Shown: in pieces, positions 1-8,134 of the stretch
Numbering within the stretch: the first letter of the stretch is position 1
Layout: each line of letters starts with the position of its first letter
Source of the DNA: Multivorans sp965232105
GTDB taxonomy: Bacteria > Acidobacteriota > Thermoanaerobaculia > Multivoradales > Multivoraceae
Direction of reading: 5' to 3'
DNA: 64,000 nt
NCBI GenBank assembly: GCA_965232105.1
Contig: OZ246956.1
Span: 1,612,001-1,676,000 of the forward strand
The notes under the pieces: generated by a model
The model's input: only the letters and a program-made list of their open reading frames with translations
What the model was told of the DNA's origin: nothing
Database searches by the model: none
Translations under genes and position numbers: made by a program

Positions 1-463
1 ATCCTGGCAAGCGTATCCTGCGGCTGTTTCGGCGAGTGCTCGCTGGCAGGCCCTCACGTTGGGCTTCTGAGCCGGTGCACCGAATGCAACGGGTTGGATT
101 GGTCGTGGGGTCCAAGGCAGTCCATGCCCCTAGTACGGAGGAGGCCGTTCCTGCGTCCAACGTTCAGGACCGAGGCCGCACCACTCCCGCGTAATGACGC
201 TCGGGTTGGCGGATGTGGGCTTGGAGTTGAGCAAGGTCATCCGGCCCTCCGAACCGGCCGACCGCGTCCCCGACCACAGGCGGCACGTTCGTCCGCCGGC
301 TCGTGCCTTGCTCCACCGGCCGTACCGATCGTTGGCCGCAAGTACAGGTCGGTGGCGCTGTGTAGAATCCGCCGAGATTGAAGTGGCCGGCAGCAGCAGT
401 CGCCGGTACCCGCTCACTGAGAAGCAGAGGTCTCGCGGACTTGGAACCCTTGGAGCAAGACGA
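1..463. other. No gene recognised at the left edge
   Basis: Several overlapping open frames exist on both strands, but none has a recognisable domain, a convincing ribosome binding site or a sensible composition. Frame 1 is open from the first base to about position 381 and begins with a Cys-rich stretch, so the tail of a gene entering from the left cannot be excluded. The frame at 194 leads into the interrupted gene at 464/488, but its upstream part reads as low-complexity Arg/Pro-rich sequence typical of non-coding GC-rich DNA. Confidence 0.4.
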
Positions 464-521
464 GTGACAGCCGGAGAAGAAGTTCTGATGGCGGCAGGCA
501 TCTCGCCGGAGGAGCGCAGGG

Positions 522-533
522 TCGCCGTCAAAG
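522..533 (+). repeat. Left copy of the 12-bp direct repeat flanking the insertion
   Basis: TCGCCGTCAAAG occurs at 522-533 and again at 1901-1912, on the outer sides of the two inverted repeats. It is probably the target-site duplication. It is longer than the 8-9 bp usual for the IS256 family, so part of the match may be chance or pre-existing sequence. Confidence 0.6.
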
Positions 534-534
534 A

Positions 535-575
535 GCTACTGCCAGAAGTTGTGGATCCGGTGATGCAGATCAGGC
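535..575 (+). repeat. Left terminal inverted repeat of the IS256-type element
   Basis: The core GCCAGAAGTTGTGGATC begins at 541. It pairs with the reverse complement of the right end, which reads GCCGAAAGTTGTGGATC. Both arms end in GATCAGGC on the inner side, with a two-base gap between them. Confidence 0.75.
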
Positions 576-640
576 GGCGTATCCTCCTGGGTGTTCAACA
601 AGACGCCCGGTCGGATGCCGGGAGAAAGGACACGCCGCCC

Positions 641-1867
641 ATGCTCAAGATAGTCGAAACCGCCTCGGAGGGGAACACCGTCGTGCCTCTCGACGAGCTT
701 TTCCGCGAGGGCGCTCGCCGGATGCTGGTGGAGGCCCTGGAGGTGGAAGTCTCCGAGTACGTGGAGAGACACCGCGCGGAACGCGGGGAGGACGGCCGTG
801 CACTGGTGGTGCGCAACGGCCGGGCCCGCGCGCGGCAGGTGACGATGGGCGCCGGCACGGTGGAGGTCAGGGCTCCCCGGGTCGACGACCGGCGGCCTGA
901 TCATCGCTTCACGAGCTCGATCCTGCCGCCGTACATGCGCCGCTCGCCGAAGGTCGAGGAGGTCCTGCCGGTGTTGTACCTGCGGGGTTTGTCGACAGGC
1001 GACTTCAAGGAAGCGCTCGGCGCCTTGCTGGGGGAGAAGGCCTCGGGCCTGTCTGCATCCAGCATCGCGCGGATGACCTCGTCGTGGGAGAAGGAGTACC
1101 GGTCCTTCCGGCAACGAGACCTGAGCGCCGAGGACTACGTGTACGTGTGGGCGGACGGCGTGCATTTCCGGGTCCGTCTGGAGGACGATCGCCTGTGCAC
1201 GCTGGTCCTGCTTGGCGTGCGCCGTGACGGGACCAAGGAGCTGATCGCGGTGGAGGACGGCTACCGGGAGAGCGCGGAGAGCTGGGCGAGCGTCCTGCGG
1301 GACCTGAAGCGCCGCGGCCTGCGAGCGCCGGTCCTGGCCATCGGCGACGGCGCTCTGGGCCTGTGGCGGGCAATCCGCGACGTGTGGCCCGAAACCAGGG
1401 AGCAGAGATGCTGGGTGCATCGGCTGAGGAACGTGCTGGACAAGCTGCCGAAGCGGCTGCAGGCCAAGGCCAAGAGGGCTCTGCACGAGATCATGTACGC
1501 GGAGTGCCGCGAGGATGCCGAGGCGGAGATCGAGAGTTTCGCCGAGGACTACGGCGCCAAGTACCCCAAGGCGGTCGAATCCCTGCAAAGGGACCAGGAC
1601 TGCCTGCTCAGCTTCTTCGACTTCCCGGCCGAGCACTGGCAGCACCTGCGCACCACCAACGCAGTCGAATCGACGTTTGCCACCGTCAAGCTGCGGCAGC
1701 GGGTCACCAAGGGCGCCGGCTCACGCACCAAGGCCCTGCTGATGGCCTTCAAGCTGCTCGACATGGCGCAGAAACGCTGGCGACGAGTCAACGCCCCGCA
1801 CCTCGTTGCTCTGGTCAGAGAAGGAGTACCATTCACCGACGGAACTCAGGTCAGGAACGCTGCCTGA
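641..1867 (+). CDS. IS256-family (mutator-type) transposase
   Basis: This DDE transposase moves the surrounding IS element. Starting at ATG 641 gives 408 residues, the usual family length, although the frame stays open upstream to 194 because the element inserted in frame with the host gene. The catalytic acidic residues fit the family pattern: Asp in YVWADGVHF, Asp in IGDGALGLW and Glu in TNAVESTF. The CWVHR block lies between the second and third. The N-terminal third (DELFREGARRMLVEALE) is the typical IS256 start. The protein ends 33 bases before the right end of the element. No frameshift or internal stop is seen, so it is probably active. Confidence 0.92.
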   Translation: MLKIVETASEGNTVVPLDELFREGARRMLVEALEVEVSEYVERHRAERGEDGRALVVRNGRARARQVTMGAGTVEVRAPRVDDRRPDHRFTSSILPPYMRRSPKVEEVLPVLYLRGLSTGDFKEALGALLGEKASGLSASSIARMTSSWEKEYRSFRQRDLSAEDYVYVWADGVHFRVRLEDDRLCTLVLLGVRRDGTKELIAVEDGYRESAESWASVLRDLKRRGLRAPVLAIGDGALGLWRAIRDVWPETREQRCWVHRLRNVLDKLPKRLQAKAKRALHEIMYAECREDAEAEIESFAEDYGAKYPKAVESLQRDQDCLLSFFDFPAEHWQHLRTTNAVESTFATVKLRQRVTKGAGSRTKALLMAFKLLDMAQKRWRRVNAPHLVALVREGVPFTDGTQVRNAA

Positions 1868-1900
1868 TCAAATCGCCGATCCACAACTTTCGGCAATACC
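1862..1900 (-). repeat. Right terminal inverted repeat of the IS256-type element
   Basis: The reverse complement reads GGTATTGCCGAAAGTTGTGG followed by ATCGGCGAT and ends in GATCAGGC. It matches the left end at 535-575 over most positions and begins at the end of the transposase gene. Confidence 0.75.
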
Positions 1901-1912
1901 TCGCCGTCAAAG
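1901..1912 (+). repeat. Right copy of the 12-bp direct repeat flanking the insertion
   Basis: Identical to 522-533 (TCGCCGTCAAAG). In the right-hand fragment of the interrupted gene it encodes Ala-Val-Lys, matching the same residues at the end of the left-hand fragment. Confidence 0.6.
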
Positions 1913-2237
1913 TTCTAGCGGCCTTCTTTCAGCCCGCCGTCACGGAGGCTGGCCTAGCGTTTGGCGATATCGTAAAGGGCTGGCGGTCTAGGAACTTGGT
2001 CCGCGTGCTCTGCAAGACCGACCAGAAACTCCGAGATCGAGGCCTTCGGCCAGAAGAGGCGCGGCGCATTCGACTCTCCGTGGGCCTACCGCTGCTTGAG
2101 AGGGCCTCATACCAGGACGACGACGTGCTCCAATACACCGCGGCGTCTGGTGAGTGGCCGCTCAAGCTTCGTGAGGACGGAGACCGGTCGTAGGTAGGCG
2201 AGTCGCTGGAGCCCGCTTCATTCTGGAGGAACCAGCG

Positions 2238-3278
2238 TTACGCACCGGAAGCCGCGCTGAAGTCACGCAGTCGGGTGTGGTCGACCAGGCACGAGATGTT
2301 CTGGAGCGTGAACACCTTCCCCCGGGCTGCGATGATGAGCTTCTTCATGTCCTCCCGGCGAATGCCGAAACCGCGGCCCGCGATGCATGCGACGACCTCG
2401 AACCCTGGGCGGTCGGCGGGCCGGCCTCGCAGACTCAGTTCGCTCAAGTGCTGAACCCGGGTGATCTTGTCTCGCGCGGTTCCATCGTCTTCGCTGAGCT
2501 TGGCCTCGATGACGACATGGGGATTCAGCTCACTTGGGACGATGAAGTCCGGCGCCTGGTCGAAGTCGGGGATTCGCTCCGCCCGCTTCGTCTTCCGGAA
2601 GCTGATCTCTGCCCGCTCCAGTTCATTCTCGATGGCGTTCTCGACGAGGTTGCCGACGATCTCGCTGACGGAGTCTCGGTGTCCGGCGAATGGGCGGCCC
2701 AGAAACCGCTCGTACAGGAGCACGGAGTAGGGGGCGCCGAGCGTCGCGATCGTTCGAAGGCTTGGTAGCCCGTCAGTCGTGTCGGCCTTGTCGAGCCGAT
2801 GAAGTCGGTCAGCGGACACGGTTGGAGCGCCCCGAGCGAGGTGTTCGCAAGCGACCATGACGAGCGCTCTCACTCGCTGTTCGGTGACGCCACCATTCCG
2901 TGGAAGCGGACGTTCCGGATCGGTCCGGATTCCCCGGTCCAGTGTCCGTGCTGCGCCCTGGGGTATGTCGATTCCGGTGTACCGGGTGGCGAGGTAGGCC
3001 CATTCCGGCGGAGTGAAGCCCAGCATGCAGCGAAGAACGATGAGAGAGATCGGTTCGTCGAGGACGGCCTCCGCTACGTGCTCCGGCGTGACCTCCCGAA
3101 AGCCGGACGTTTCGCGCTTGAGCCGCTCGTAGCCGGCCTCGAACGTGGGGAAGTCGACGAAGCCGTCGCCTCGCGGCATGACGAGAAACTCGGATTCGAG
3201 AGCCCCGAACACGGCGTCGACGAAGCGATCGAGGTTGGTCGCGACCTCGTCGAAAGGGACCTCAAAAGGGAATGGCAA
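2238..3278 (-). CDS. PD-(D/E)xK nuclease, probable restriction enzyme of the adjacent methylase
   Basis: A 346-residue protein whose C-terminal third carries a PD-(D/E)xK nuclease signature: Pro243-Asp244, then a hydrophobic strand ending in Glu258-Ala-Lys260. A charged helix follows (DGTARDKI), and a later strand (FEVVACIAGRGFG) fits the rest of the fold. An upstream helix with ENAIENELE could supply the first acidic residue. The N-terminal 200 residues are helical and unfamiliar. The start codon lies inside the end of the methylase gene (17-base overlap), so the two are translationally coupled. That is the normal arrangement for a modification-restriction pair. Restriction activity is inferred from motif and context, and the target sequence is unknown. 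Confidence 0.7.
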   Translation of the reverse strand: MPFPFEVPFDEVATNLDRFVDAVFGALESEFLVMPRGDGFVDFPTFEAGYERLKRETSGFREVTPEHVAEAVLDEPISLIVLRCMLGFTPPEWAYLATRYTGIDIPQGAARTLDRGIRTDPERPLPRNGGVTEQRVRALVMVACEHLARGAPTVSADRLHRLDKADTTDGLPSLRTIATLGAPYSVLLYERFLGRPFAGHRDSVSEIVGNLVENAIENELERAEISFRKTKRAERIPDFDQAPDFIVPSELNPHVVIEAKLSEDDGTARDKITRVQHLSELSLRGRPADRPGFEVVACIAGRGFGIRREDMKKLIIAARGKVFTLQNISCLVDHTRLRDFSAASGA

Positions 3279-5451
3279 CTTGCTCTACCTCAGGGGCAGC
3301 CTCGCTAGGAGACAGGGTCGCGGGCTGTTCCGGCAACGGCGCTTCCGCGAAGCGTCGAGCAAGGTCGTCCGGGCTTCCGAACCGCCTCAGTGCATCTTCG
3401 ACGAGCCGGAGCCGTTGCTCCGTCGGCAGGGACTTGTTCCACTGGGCGTGCAGTTCATCGACCGCGAGGCGGGTCAGGTGGCCGAAGAGCATGCACCGGA
3501 TGTCGCCGTAGGTGGCCTTCCAGCCGGCCGCTCGCAACTGGGACCGCTCCTTGGCGATCTGCCTCGAGAGGTCTTCCTCGGAGTTGGGGAACTCATGCGA
3601 CAACGCTGTGCCCGCGGGTCTGCAAACGAACACGGTGTCTACGATGGATGAGGCCGTGCCGTGAATGTGTATCGAGCCGCTCATCTCGGCTGGGCACGGA
3701 AGCGCCGCGGTGCAGACGAAGCCGGGGTCGAGGATCGCGACGCCTACGGCACTGTAGGCCTCGACTCGATTGTGATGAAACGTGAAGGCCAGAGGTGCGC
3801 CTGGCTTCAGCGCATCGGCTGCTCGAGTCCAGGCGGCGGCCAGACCTTCCGCGAAGTGAGACAGGCCTCTGGCCTCGGTCGCATTGCCGGTCAGCTCTCG
3901 GCTCGAGCGTGTGGAGGTGCGGTTGAAGCCCTCGTCGTCAGTGGCGGCAAGGCGTTGCAGCCAAGCGAAGCAGTAGTCCATGAGCTCCGCGTACTGAACG
4001 TTGCCGAAGTAGGGCGGGTCCGTCAGCACCGCATCCAGAGTGCCCGGCTCGAAGTCGGTGGAGGTGGCGTCCGCGCGGCGTAGTTGCACGGCCCGGCTGC
4101 GGCCGTTGGCTTCCGCGCCGATGCGCTCGCCCGGAATCGGAACGCGGCGCCGACGCGACCCAACCTGTCTCACCTCAAACGGCGCATCGCAGAATCGCTT
4201 CGCCTCCAGGTACTTGCTGGTGATGTTCGACCAGCCCCCGGAGCCCACGTTGCCGCCGTTCGATCTCGGAATCCCGAGAAGGTTGGGCTCGCACTGCACC
4301 AGCCCCACCGGAAAACCATGGACCGAGAAGACATCCAGCGCCTTCAGACTCTTCGAGTCGTAGCGACAGAGCATGTTCTGGTAGCGCAGCAGGTCGGACA
4401 GGTTGGTTGCGAGGGCTTGCCGGATGCGAGCATCCGATTCAGCCGCAATCAGCCGGCAGCTCAACTCCAGACCCAGCAGTTGCCGCGGATTGGACATGTC
4501 GCGGTAGCGGCCGTAGCCCCAGCGGCGTAGTCGGTCGCTCTCGTCGCCAGCGGGAACCTCGGTGTCCGGCACGAAGCGCGGCGTCAGGCCGCGCCACTCT
4601 TCGGACGCAGCCCGAACACGCTCCAGGTCTTCCGTGTCAGGTTTCTTGAAGAACCGCCCCTTGTGGTGGGGCCGGCGCTTCGGGTTGTGGTACTCGATCG
4701 CGAACGGCCGGTGAGCCGGCGGACGGGACGGCGTGTCCGGATAGGCGTTGGAGCGGCCACACTTCGGGCAATCGCAGCGGCCGCGGCCTGCCGGTCCGGC
4801 GGCACGCAGTTCCGCGGAGCAGGACGTACAGTCGCCGGGCCTTGCCAGGTCGGCGGCATCGTTGAGGTCGCCGCACTCGGGACAGATCAGAACGTTGGTC
4901 GGGTGACGGCTGTCCCTGGCCAGGACGAAGCCGGGAAACAGGTCGATCGAGTGGTCGCAGCCTCGACACGTCAACGTCTTCACCCAGAGGAAGCTCTTGA
5001 CCGGGACTTCCGAGTCTCCGTAGACAGGGCAGGCAGTCCGGTAGTAGTGACCTAAGCGGGCATCGAGGGCGCTCCTCAAAGCGCTGGCGGCCTCCTGATA
5101 GGCCGTGAGATCGATGGAGGCGATCTCCTCCCGGACAATCCACGCCGCCATCGCGTTGATGTCAAGCCCCTCGATGTCGCAGCCGATCCGGTTGGCTTCG
5201 ATGAGCGGGATGCCGCCGCCCATGAACGGGTCGGCCACGCGGACTCCAGGGAGATCGTGGGAACGGTAGAAGGACTCGTGCAGAGGTTCGTCAGCGAACT
5301 CGGATAGCAGGAGGCCACGAAACAGGGTTCCGGGCCGGCGAGCGAACCACTTGTGGACGGCGATGATCGGCCGATACACCTGCTGGATCTGCTTCTCGCG
5401 CAGAGCCATCTCGGCGATCAGGGGCACGTCGAAACGGCTCTCGATGCTCAT
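3262..5451 (-). CDS. DNA adenine/cytosine-N4 methyltransferase, DUF1156-like, with zinc ribbons
   Basis: A 729-residue amino-methyltransferase. Residues 33-40 (HKWFARRP) resemble the N-terminal signature of DUF1156 methylases. The SAM-binding motif VADPFMGGG lies at 72-80, and the catalytic DPPY is at 478-481, far downstream. The order SAM motif, long insert, DPPY matches the alpha type. The insert carries several CxxC pairs (CRGCDHS, CPECGD, CTSCSAE, CPKCGR), suggesting two zinc ribbons, and probably recognises the target. ATG 5451 is chosen because it begins three bases after the aminotransferase stop, and the family signature starts about 30 residues in. With the overlapping nuclease gene it forms a compact restriction-modification pair. 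Confidence 0.8.
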   Translation of the reverse strand: MSIESRFDVPLIAEMALREKQIQQVYRPIIAVHKWFARRPGTLFRGLLLSEFADEPLHESFYRSHDLPGVRVADPFMGGGIPLIEANRIGCDIEGLDINAMAAWIVREEIASIDLTAYQEAASALRSALDARLGHYYRTACPVYGDSEVPVKSFLWVKTLTCRGCDHSIDLFPGFVLARDSRHPTNVLICPECGDLNDAADLARPGDCTSCSAELRAAGPAGRGRCDCPKCGRSNAYPDTPSRPPAHRPFAIEYHNPKRRPHHKGRFFKKPDTEDLERVRAASEEWRGLTPRFVPDTEVPAGDESDRLRRWGYGRYRDMSNPRQLLGLELSCRLIAAESDARIRQALATNLSDLLRYQNMLCRYDSKSLKALDVFSVHGFPVGLVQCEPNLLGIPRSNGGNVGSGGWSNITSKYLEAKRFCDAPFEVRQVGSRRRRVPIPGERIGAEANGRSRAVQLRRADATSTDFEPGTLDAVLTDPPYFGNVQYAELMDYCFAWLQRLAATDDEGFNRTSTRSSRELTGNATEARGLSHFAEGLAAAWTRAADALKPGAPLAFTFHHNRVEAYSAVGVAILDPGFVCTAALPCPAEMSGSIHIHGTASSIVDTVFVCRPAGTALSHEFPNSEEDLSRQIAKERSQLRAAGWKATYGDIRCMLFGHLTRLAVDELHAQWNKSLPTEQRLRLVEDALRRFGSPDDLARRFAEAPLPEQPATLSPSEAAPEVEQVAIPF

Positions 5452-5453
5452 GG

Positions 5454-6863
5454 TCAGTCCCGCTCCGGCGGCCCCAGCAGCGACGGCGCAGGCCCCTTGC
5501 GGGCGATCGCGCTGTCGATCGCCTTCGGCAGCACGGTGACGATCTTCTCGATCTCCTCCTCGCCGAGGATGAAGGGCGGTCCGAGGCAGACGACGTCGCG
5601 GGCCGGGTCGTTGCCTCCGGGGTAGAAGAAGACGTCCATCGACAGTCCGGCCGCGACGACGGCGTTGACCAGCGCGAGGTCGGCGGGGAACGGTTCGAGC
5701 GTTTCGCGGTCCTGGACGATCTCGATGCCGTAGAGCAGGCCGCGGCCGCGGACCTCCGCCACGTGGGGATGATCGGCGAAGGTCTCCCGCAGGCGCTCGC
5801 CGAGCTCCGCGCCGACGGTCGCGGCGCGTTCGACGAGTTCCTCGTCTTCGAGGATGCGCAGCACCTCGCTGGCCGCTGCGCAGGCGGGCGAGTGGGCGCC
5901 GTAGGTGAAGAACATGACCGAGTCGCCCGCGTCCCTGATCGGCTCCGTGACCTCGTCGCGGGCGCAGATTGCGACGAGGGGCGCGTAGCCGCCGGTCAGT
6001 CCCTTGCCGCCGACCAGGATGTCGGGGACGACGTCCCAGTGATCGACGCCGAACTTGCGGCCGGTCCGGCCGTAGCCGGTCATCACCTCGTCGGCGATCA
6101 GGAGAACGCCGTGCCGCCGGCAGATCCTGGCGACCCGTTCGAGGTAGTCGCCGGGGGGCACGAGCGCCCCGGCGTTCGAACCGACGATCGGTTCGACGAC
6201 GAAGGCCGCGATCTCGTCCGGGCCGATTTCCTCGAACACCCGCTCGACCTCGTCGGCGCAAGCGATGTCGCACGAGGGAAACGTCTTCCCCATCGGGCAG
6301 CGCATGCAGTAGTGCGCGGGCGGCCGTGGTTGATCGGTCTGCTCGTCGACCAGCCAGTGCTCGAATCCTGCCCGGCGGCCCTTGTGTCCGCCGACCGCCA
6401 ACGTTGCCATCGTGGCGCCGTGGTAGGAGAGATCGCGCCCGAACACCCGCCAGCGCTCGGGGCGTCCCGCCGACAGGTGGTGCTGGCGGGCGAACCGGAT
6501 CGCGAGATCCATCGCCTCGGAACCGCCGCTCGCGAACAGGACGCGGTTGATGTCGCCGGGCAGCCAGCGGGTCCGCATCCGGTGAACCAGCTCCGCTCGC
6601 GCCGGGGTCGCGAAGGGAGGCACGATGTAGTCCGTCGCTGCCGCGGCCCGTCCGTAGGCCTCCGCCACTTCCCGCCGGCCGTGTCCGACGTTGGAGACGA
6701 TGGCGCCGCCGGCGGCGTCGAGGATCCGGCGACCCGAGGGCGTGATCATGTAGCAGCCCTCGGCGGCCACCACGTCCAGCGGCGCCTTGCCCCGGCCCAG
6801 GAACGGATAGTCCTCGGCGTGCGGGAGCGGCGCCCCTCCGGGGCGTGGGGCTGCGGTGGTCAT
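5454..6863 (-). CDS. Class III (PLP) aminotransferase
   Basis: A 469-residue fold-type I, class III aminotransferase. PLP-binding features are visible: ASGGSEAMDLA around 111-121, YHGATMATL at 148-156, the Asp258 that pairs with the PLP nitrogen in LIADEVMTGYGRTG, and the Schiff-base Lys287 in VGGKGLTGG. It probably uses an omega-amino acid or amine with pyruvate or 2-oxoglutarate, but the substrate cannot be read from the sequence. A Cys-containing insert (HYCMRCPMGKTFPSCDIAC, 184-202) is shared with a subset of this family. The start ATG 6863 faces the nitrile hydratase operon 60 bp away. The stop is two bases from the methyltransferase start, so all three leftward genes may share a transcript. 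That is an odd partnership. Confidence 0.88.
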   Translation of the reverse strand: MTTAAPRPGGAPLPHAEDYPFLGRGKAPLDVVAAEGCYMITPSGRRILDAAGGAIVSNVGHGRREVAEAYGRAAAATDYIVPPFATPARAELVHRMRTRWLPGDINRVLFASGGSEAMDLAIRFARQHHLSAGRPERWRVFGRDLSYHGATMATLAVGGHKGRRAGFEHWLVDEQTDQPRPPAHYCMRCPMGKTFPSCDIACADEVERVFEEIGPDEIAAFVVEPIVGSNAGALVPPGDYLERVARICRRHGVLLIADEVMTGYGRTGRKFGVDHWDVVPDILVGGKGLTGGYAPLVAICARDEVTEPIRDAGDSVMFFTYGAHSPACAAASEVLRILEDEELVERAATVGAELGERLRETFADHPHVAEVRGRGLLYGIEIVQDRETLEPFPADLALVNAVVAAGLSMDVFFYPGGNDPARDVVCLGPPFILGEEEIEKIVTVLPKAIDSAIARKGPAPSLLGPPERD

Positions 6864-6922
6864 CGTTCTGAGACTAGTAGACTCGCCGCCGCTGGAGGTA
6901 GCGCTCCGGCACTCGCCAAGAG

Positions 6923-7528
6923 ATGAACGGAATCCACGACATGGGCGGAATGCACGGTTTCGGCCCCGTGGATCGACGTCCGGACGAGGCTCTGTTCCCC
7001 GAGGTGTGGCAGGGCCGTGTCTGTGCCCTCGCCGGGTACGCGATGAGCGCGGGACTCGCGAACATCGACGCTTTCCGCCATGCGATCGAGCGGATGCCGG
7101 CGGACCGCTACCTCGCCGACGGCTACTACGGGCGCTGGCTCTACGCGCTGGAGACCCTCGCTCGGGAGCGCCTGGCCGATGGCCAGCAGCCGGAGTCACC
7201 CGACGACGGAGGTTCCGTCGTGCGGGAGGTCGACGTCGAGCCGCTCTTCTCGGTCGGCGACGCCGTTCGCACGTGGAACCGGCACCCCGAGGGTCATACG
7301 CGCCTGCCGGGCTACGCGCGGAACCGTCGGGGCGTGGTCGCCGACGTGCATCCGGCGTGCGTCTACCCCGACACGAACGCCGACGGCCGCGGCGAGTCGC
7401 CGCAGCACCTGTACACCGTCGCGTTCGATGACGCCGAACTCTGGGGCGAGGAGGCGGAAGGCGGCACGACCGTCTACATCGATCTGTTCGAGCCGTACCT
7501 GGAGGCGATGCAGGAGGCAAAGCAATGA
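6923..7528 (+). CDS. nthB: Nitrile hydratase beta subunit
   Basis: Beta subunit of the heterodimer that hydrates nitriles to amides in the cytoplasm. At 201 residues it is slightly short for the family. The N-terminus (MNGIHDMGGMHGFGPV) is the classic beta-subunit opening. The C-terminal SH3-like domain shows VGDAVRTWNRHPEGHTRLP and YARNRRGVV. The DDAELWG and VYIDLFEPYLE segments close the fold. It overlaps the alpha gene by four bases (ATGA at 7525-7528). The order beta, alpha, activator is the one known from cobalt-type enzymes. Confidence 0.95.
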   Translation: MNGIHDMGGMHGFGPVDRRPDEALFPEVWQGRVCALAGYAMSAGLANIDAFRHAIERMPADRYLADGYYGRWLYALETLARERLADGQQPESPDDGGSVVREVDVEPLFSVGDAVRTWNRHPEGHTRLPGYARNRRGVVADVHPACVYPDTNADGRGESPQHLYTVAFDDAELWGEEAEGGTTVYIDLFEPYLEAMQEAKQ

Positions 7529-8109
7529 CGTCCGAAGCGGCAAGTCCCACACTTCGTACCGAAGCGATCGAGGCGCTCCTGGTGGAGAAGGGCCTGGTCG
7601 AGTCCGCCGCGGTCGACGCCCTGGTCGAGAGGTACGAGCAGGACGTTGGGCCGTTGCGCGGCGCCCAGGCGGTGGCGCGCGCGTGGACGGACTCCGCCTT
7701 CAGGGCACGGCTGCTCGCGGACGGCATGCCGGCGGTTCGGGAGCTTGGTTTCGGCGACAGGATGGACGGCCACGTCGCCCGTCTCGTCGTCAAGGAGAAC
7801 ACGGACACCGTCCACAACCTGGTCGTCTGCACCTTGTGCTCCTGCTATCCGTGGGCTGTGCTGGGGCTGCCGCCCGCCTGGTACAAGTCCCCGGCGTACC
7901 GTTCGCGGGCCGTGCGCGAACCGCGCCGGCTGCTGGCGGAGCTGGGGCTCGACCTGCCGGCCGACGTCGAGGTGCGGGTCTGGGACTCGAGCGCGGAGGT
8001 GCGCTACATGGTCCTGCCGCAGCGGCCGCCGGCGAGCGACGACCTCGAGCCGGACGAACTGGCCGCCCTGGTCACGCGCGACTCGATGATCGGCGTCGAG
8101 CGTCTCTGA
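7525..8109 (+). CDS. nthA: Nitrile hydratase alpha subunit, cobalt type
   Basis: This catalytic subunit carries the metal. The metal-binding sequence CTLCSC is at residues 102-107. Thr in the second position is characteristic of the cobalt form, since iron enzymes have Ser there. Cys102, Cys105 and Cys107 are the ligands, and the last two become oxidised to sulfenic and sulfinic acids in the mature site. The flanking LVVCTLCSCYPWAVLGLPP and the downstream YRSRAVREPR with EVRVWDSSAEVRYMVLPQRP are standard for the family. At 194 residues it is a normal length. It is translationally coupled to the beta gene. The next gene is the metallochaperone-like activator. Confidence 0.95.
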   Translation: MTSEAASPTLRTEAIEALLVEKGLVESAAVDALVERYEQDVGPLRGAQAVARAWTDSAFRARLLADGMPAVRELGFGDRMDGHVARLVVKENTDTVHNLVVCTLCSCYPWAVLGLPPAWYKSPAYRSRAVREPRRLLAELGLDLPADVEVRVWDSSAEVRYMVLPQRPPASDDLEPDELAALVTRDSMIGVERL

Positions 8110-8134
8110 CCAGGACGCTCTTGCTGGACTCTCG

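Larger units (their letters stand above)
534..1900 (+). mobile_element. IS256-family insertion sequence, apparently complete
   Basis: The element is about 1367 bp, normal for IS256 relatives. It is bounded by imperfect inverted repeats at 535-575 and 1862-1900 and by a 12-bp direct repeat. It contains one intact mutator-type transposase with all three catalytic acidic residues visible. It sits inside the DUF4393-like gene at 464-2193, and the host frame is restored when the element and one direct repeat are removed. The ends look sharp and the transposase has no disabling mutation, so the insertion is probably recent. Confidence 0.8.
464..2193 (+). pseudogene. DUF4393 (Abi-alpha)-like gene split by an IS256-type insertion
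   Basis: The 5' piece (GTG 464 or ATG 488 to about 533) and the 3' piece (1913-2193) belong to one gene. Removing positions 534-1912, which leaves a single copy of the 12-bp flanking repeat, joins them in frame into about 108 codons from ATG 488. The joined protein reads VLAAFFQPAVTEAGLAFGDI, then KGWRSRNL, then RDRGLRPEEARRI, then a block ending in QDDDVLQ. This pattern resembles the N-terminal part of the DUF4393/Abi-alpha family, which is linked to abortive infection. The family normally continues past the acidic block with a Leu-Ala-Asn motif. Here it turns into unrelated sequence and stops at 2193, so the gene seems truncated as well as interrupted. Family assignment is by eye. Confidence 0.5.

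Noticed and set aside
536..1645. A 369-codon leftward frame across the IS element
   Set aside because: Antisense to the transposase; no recognisable domain.
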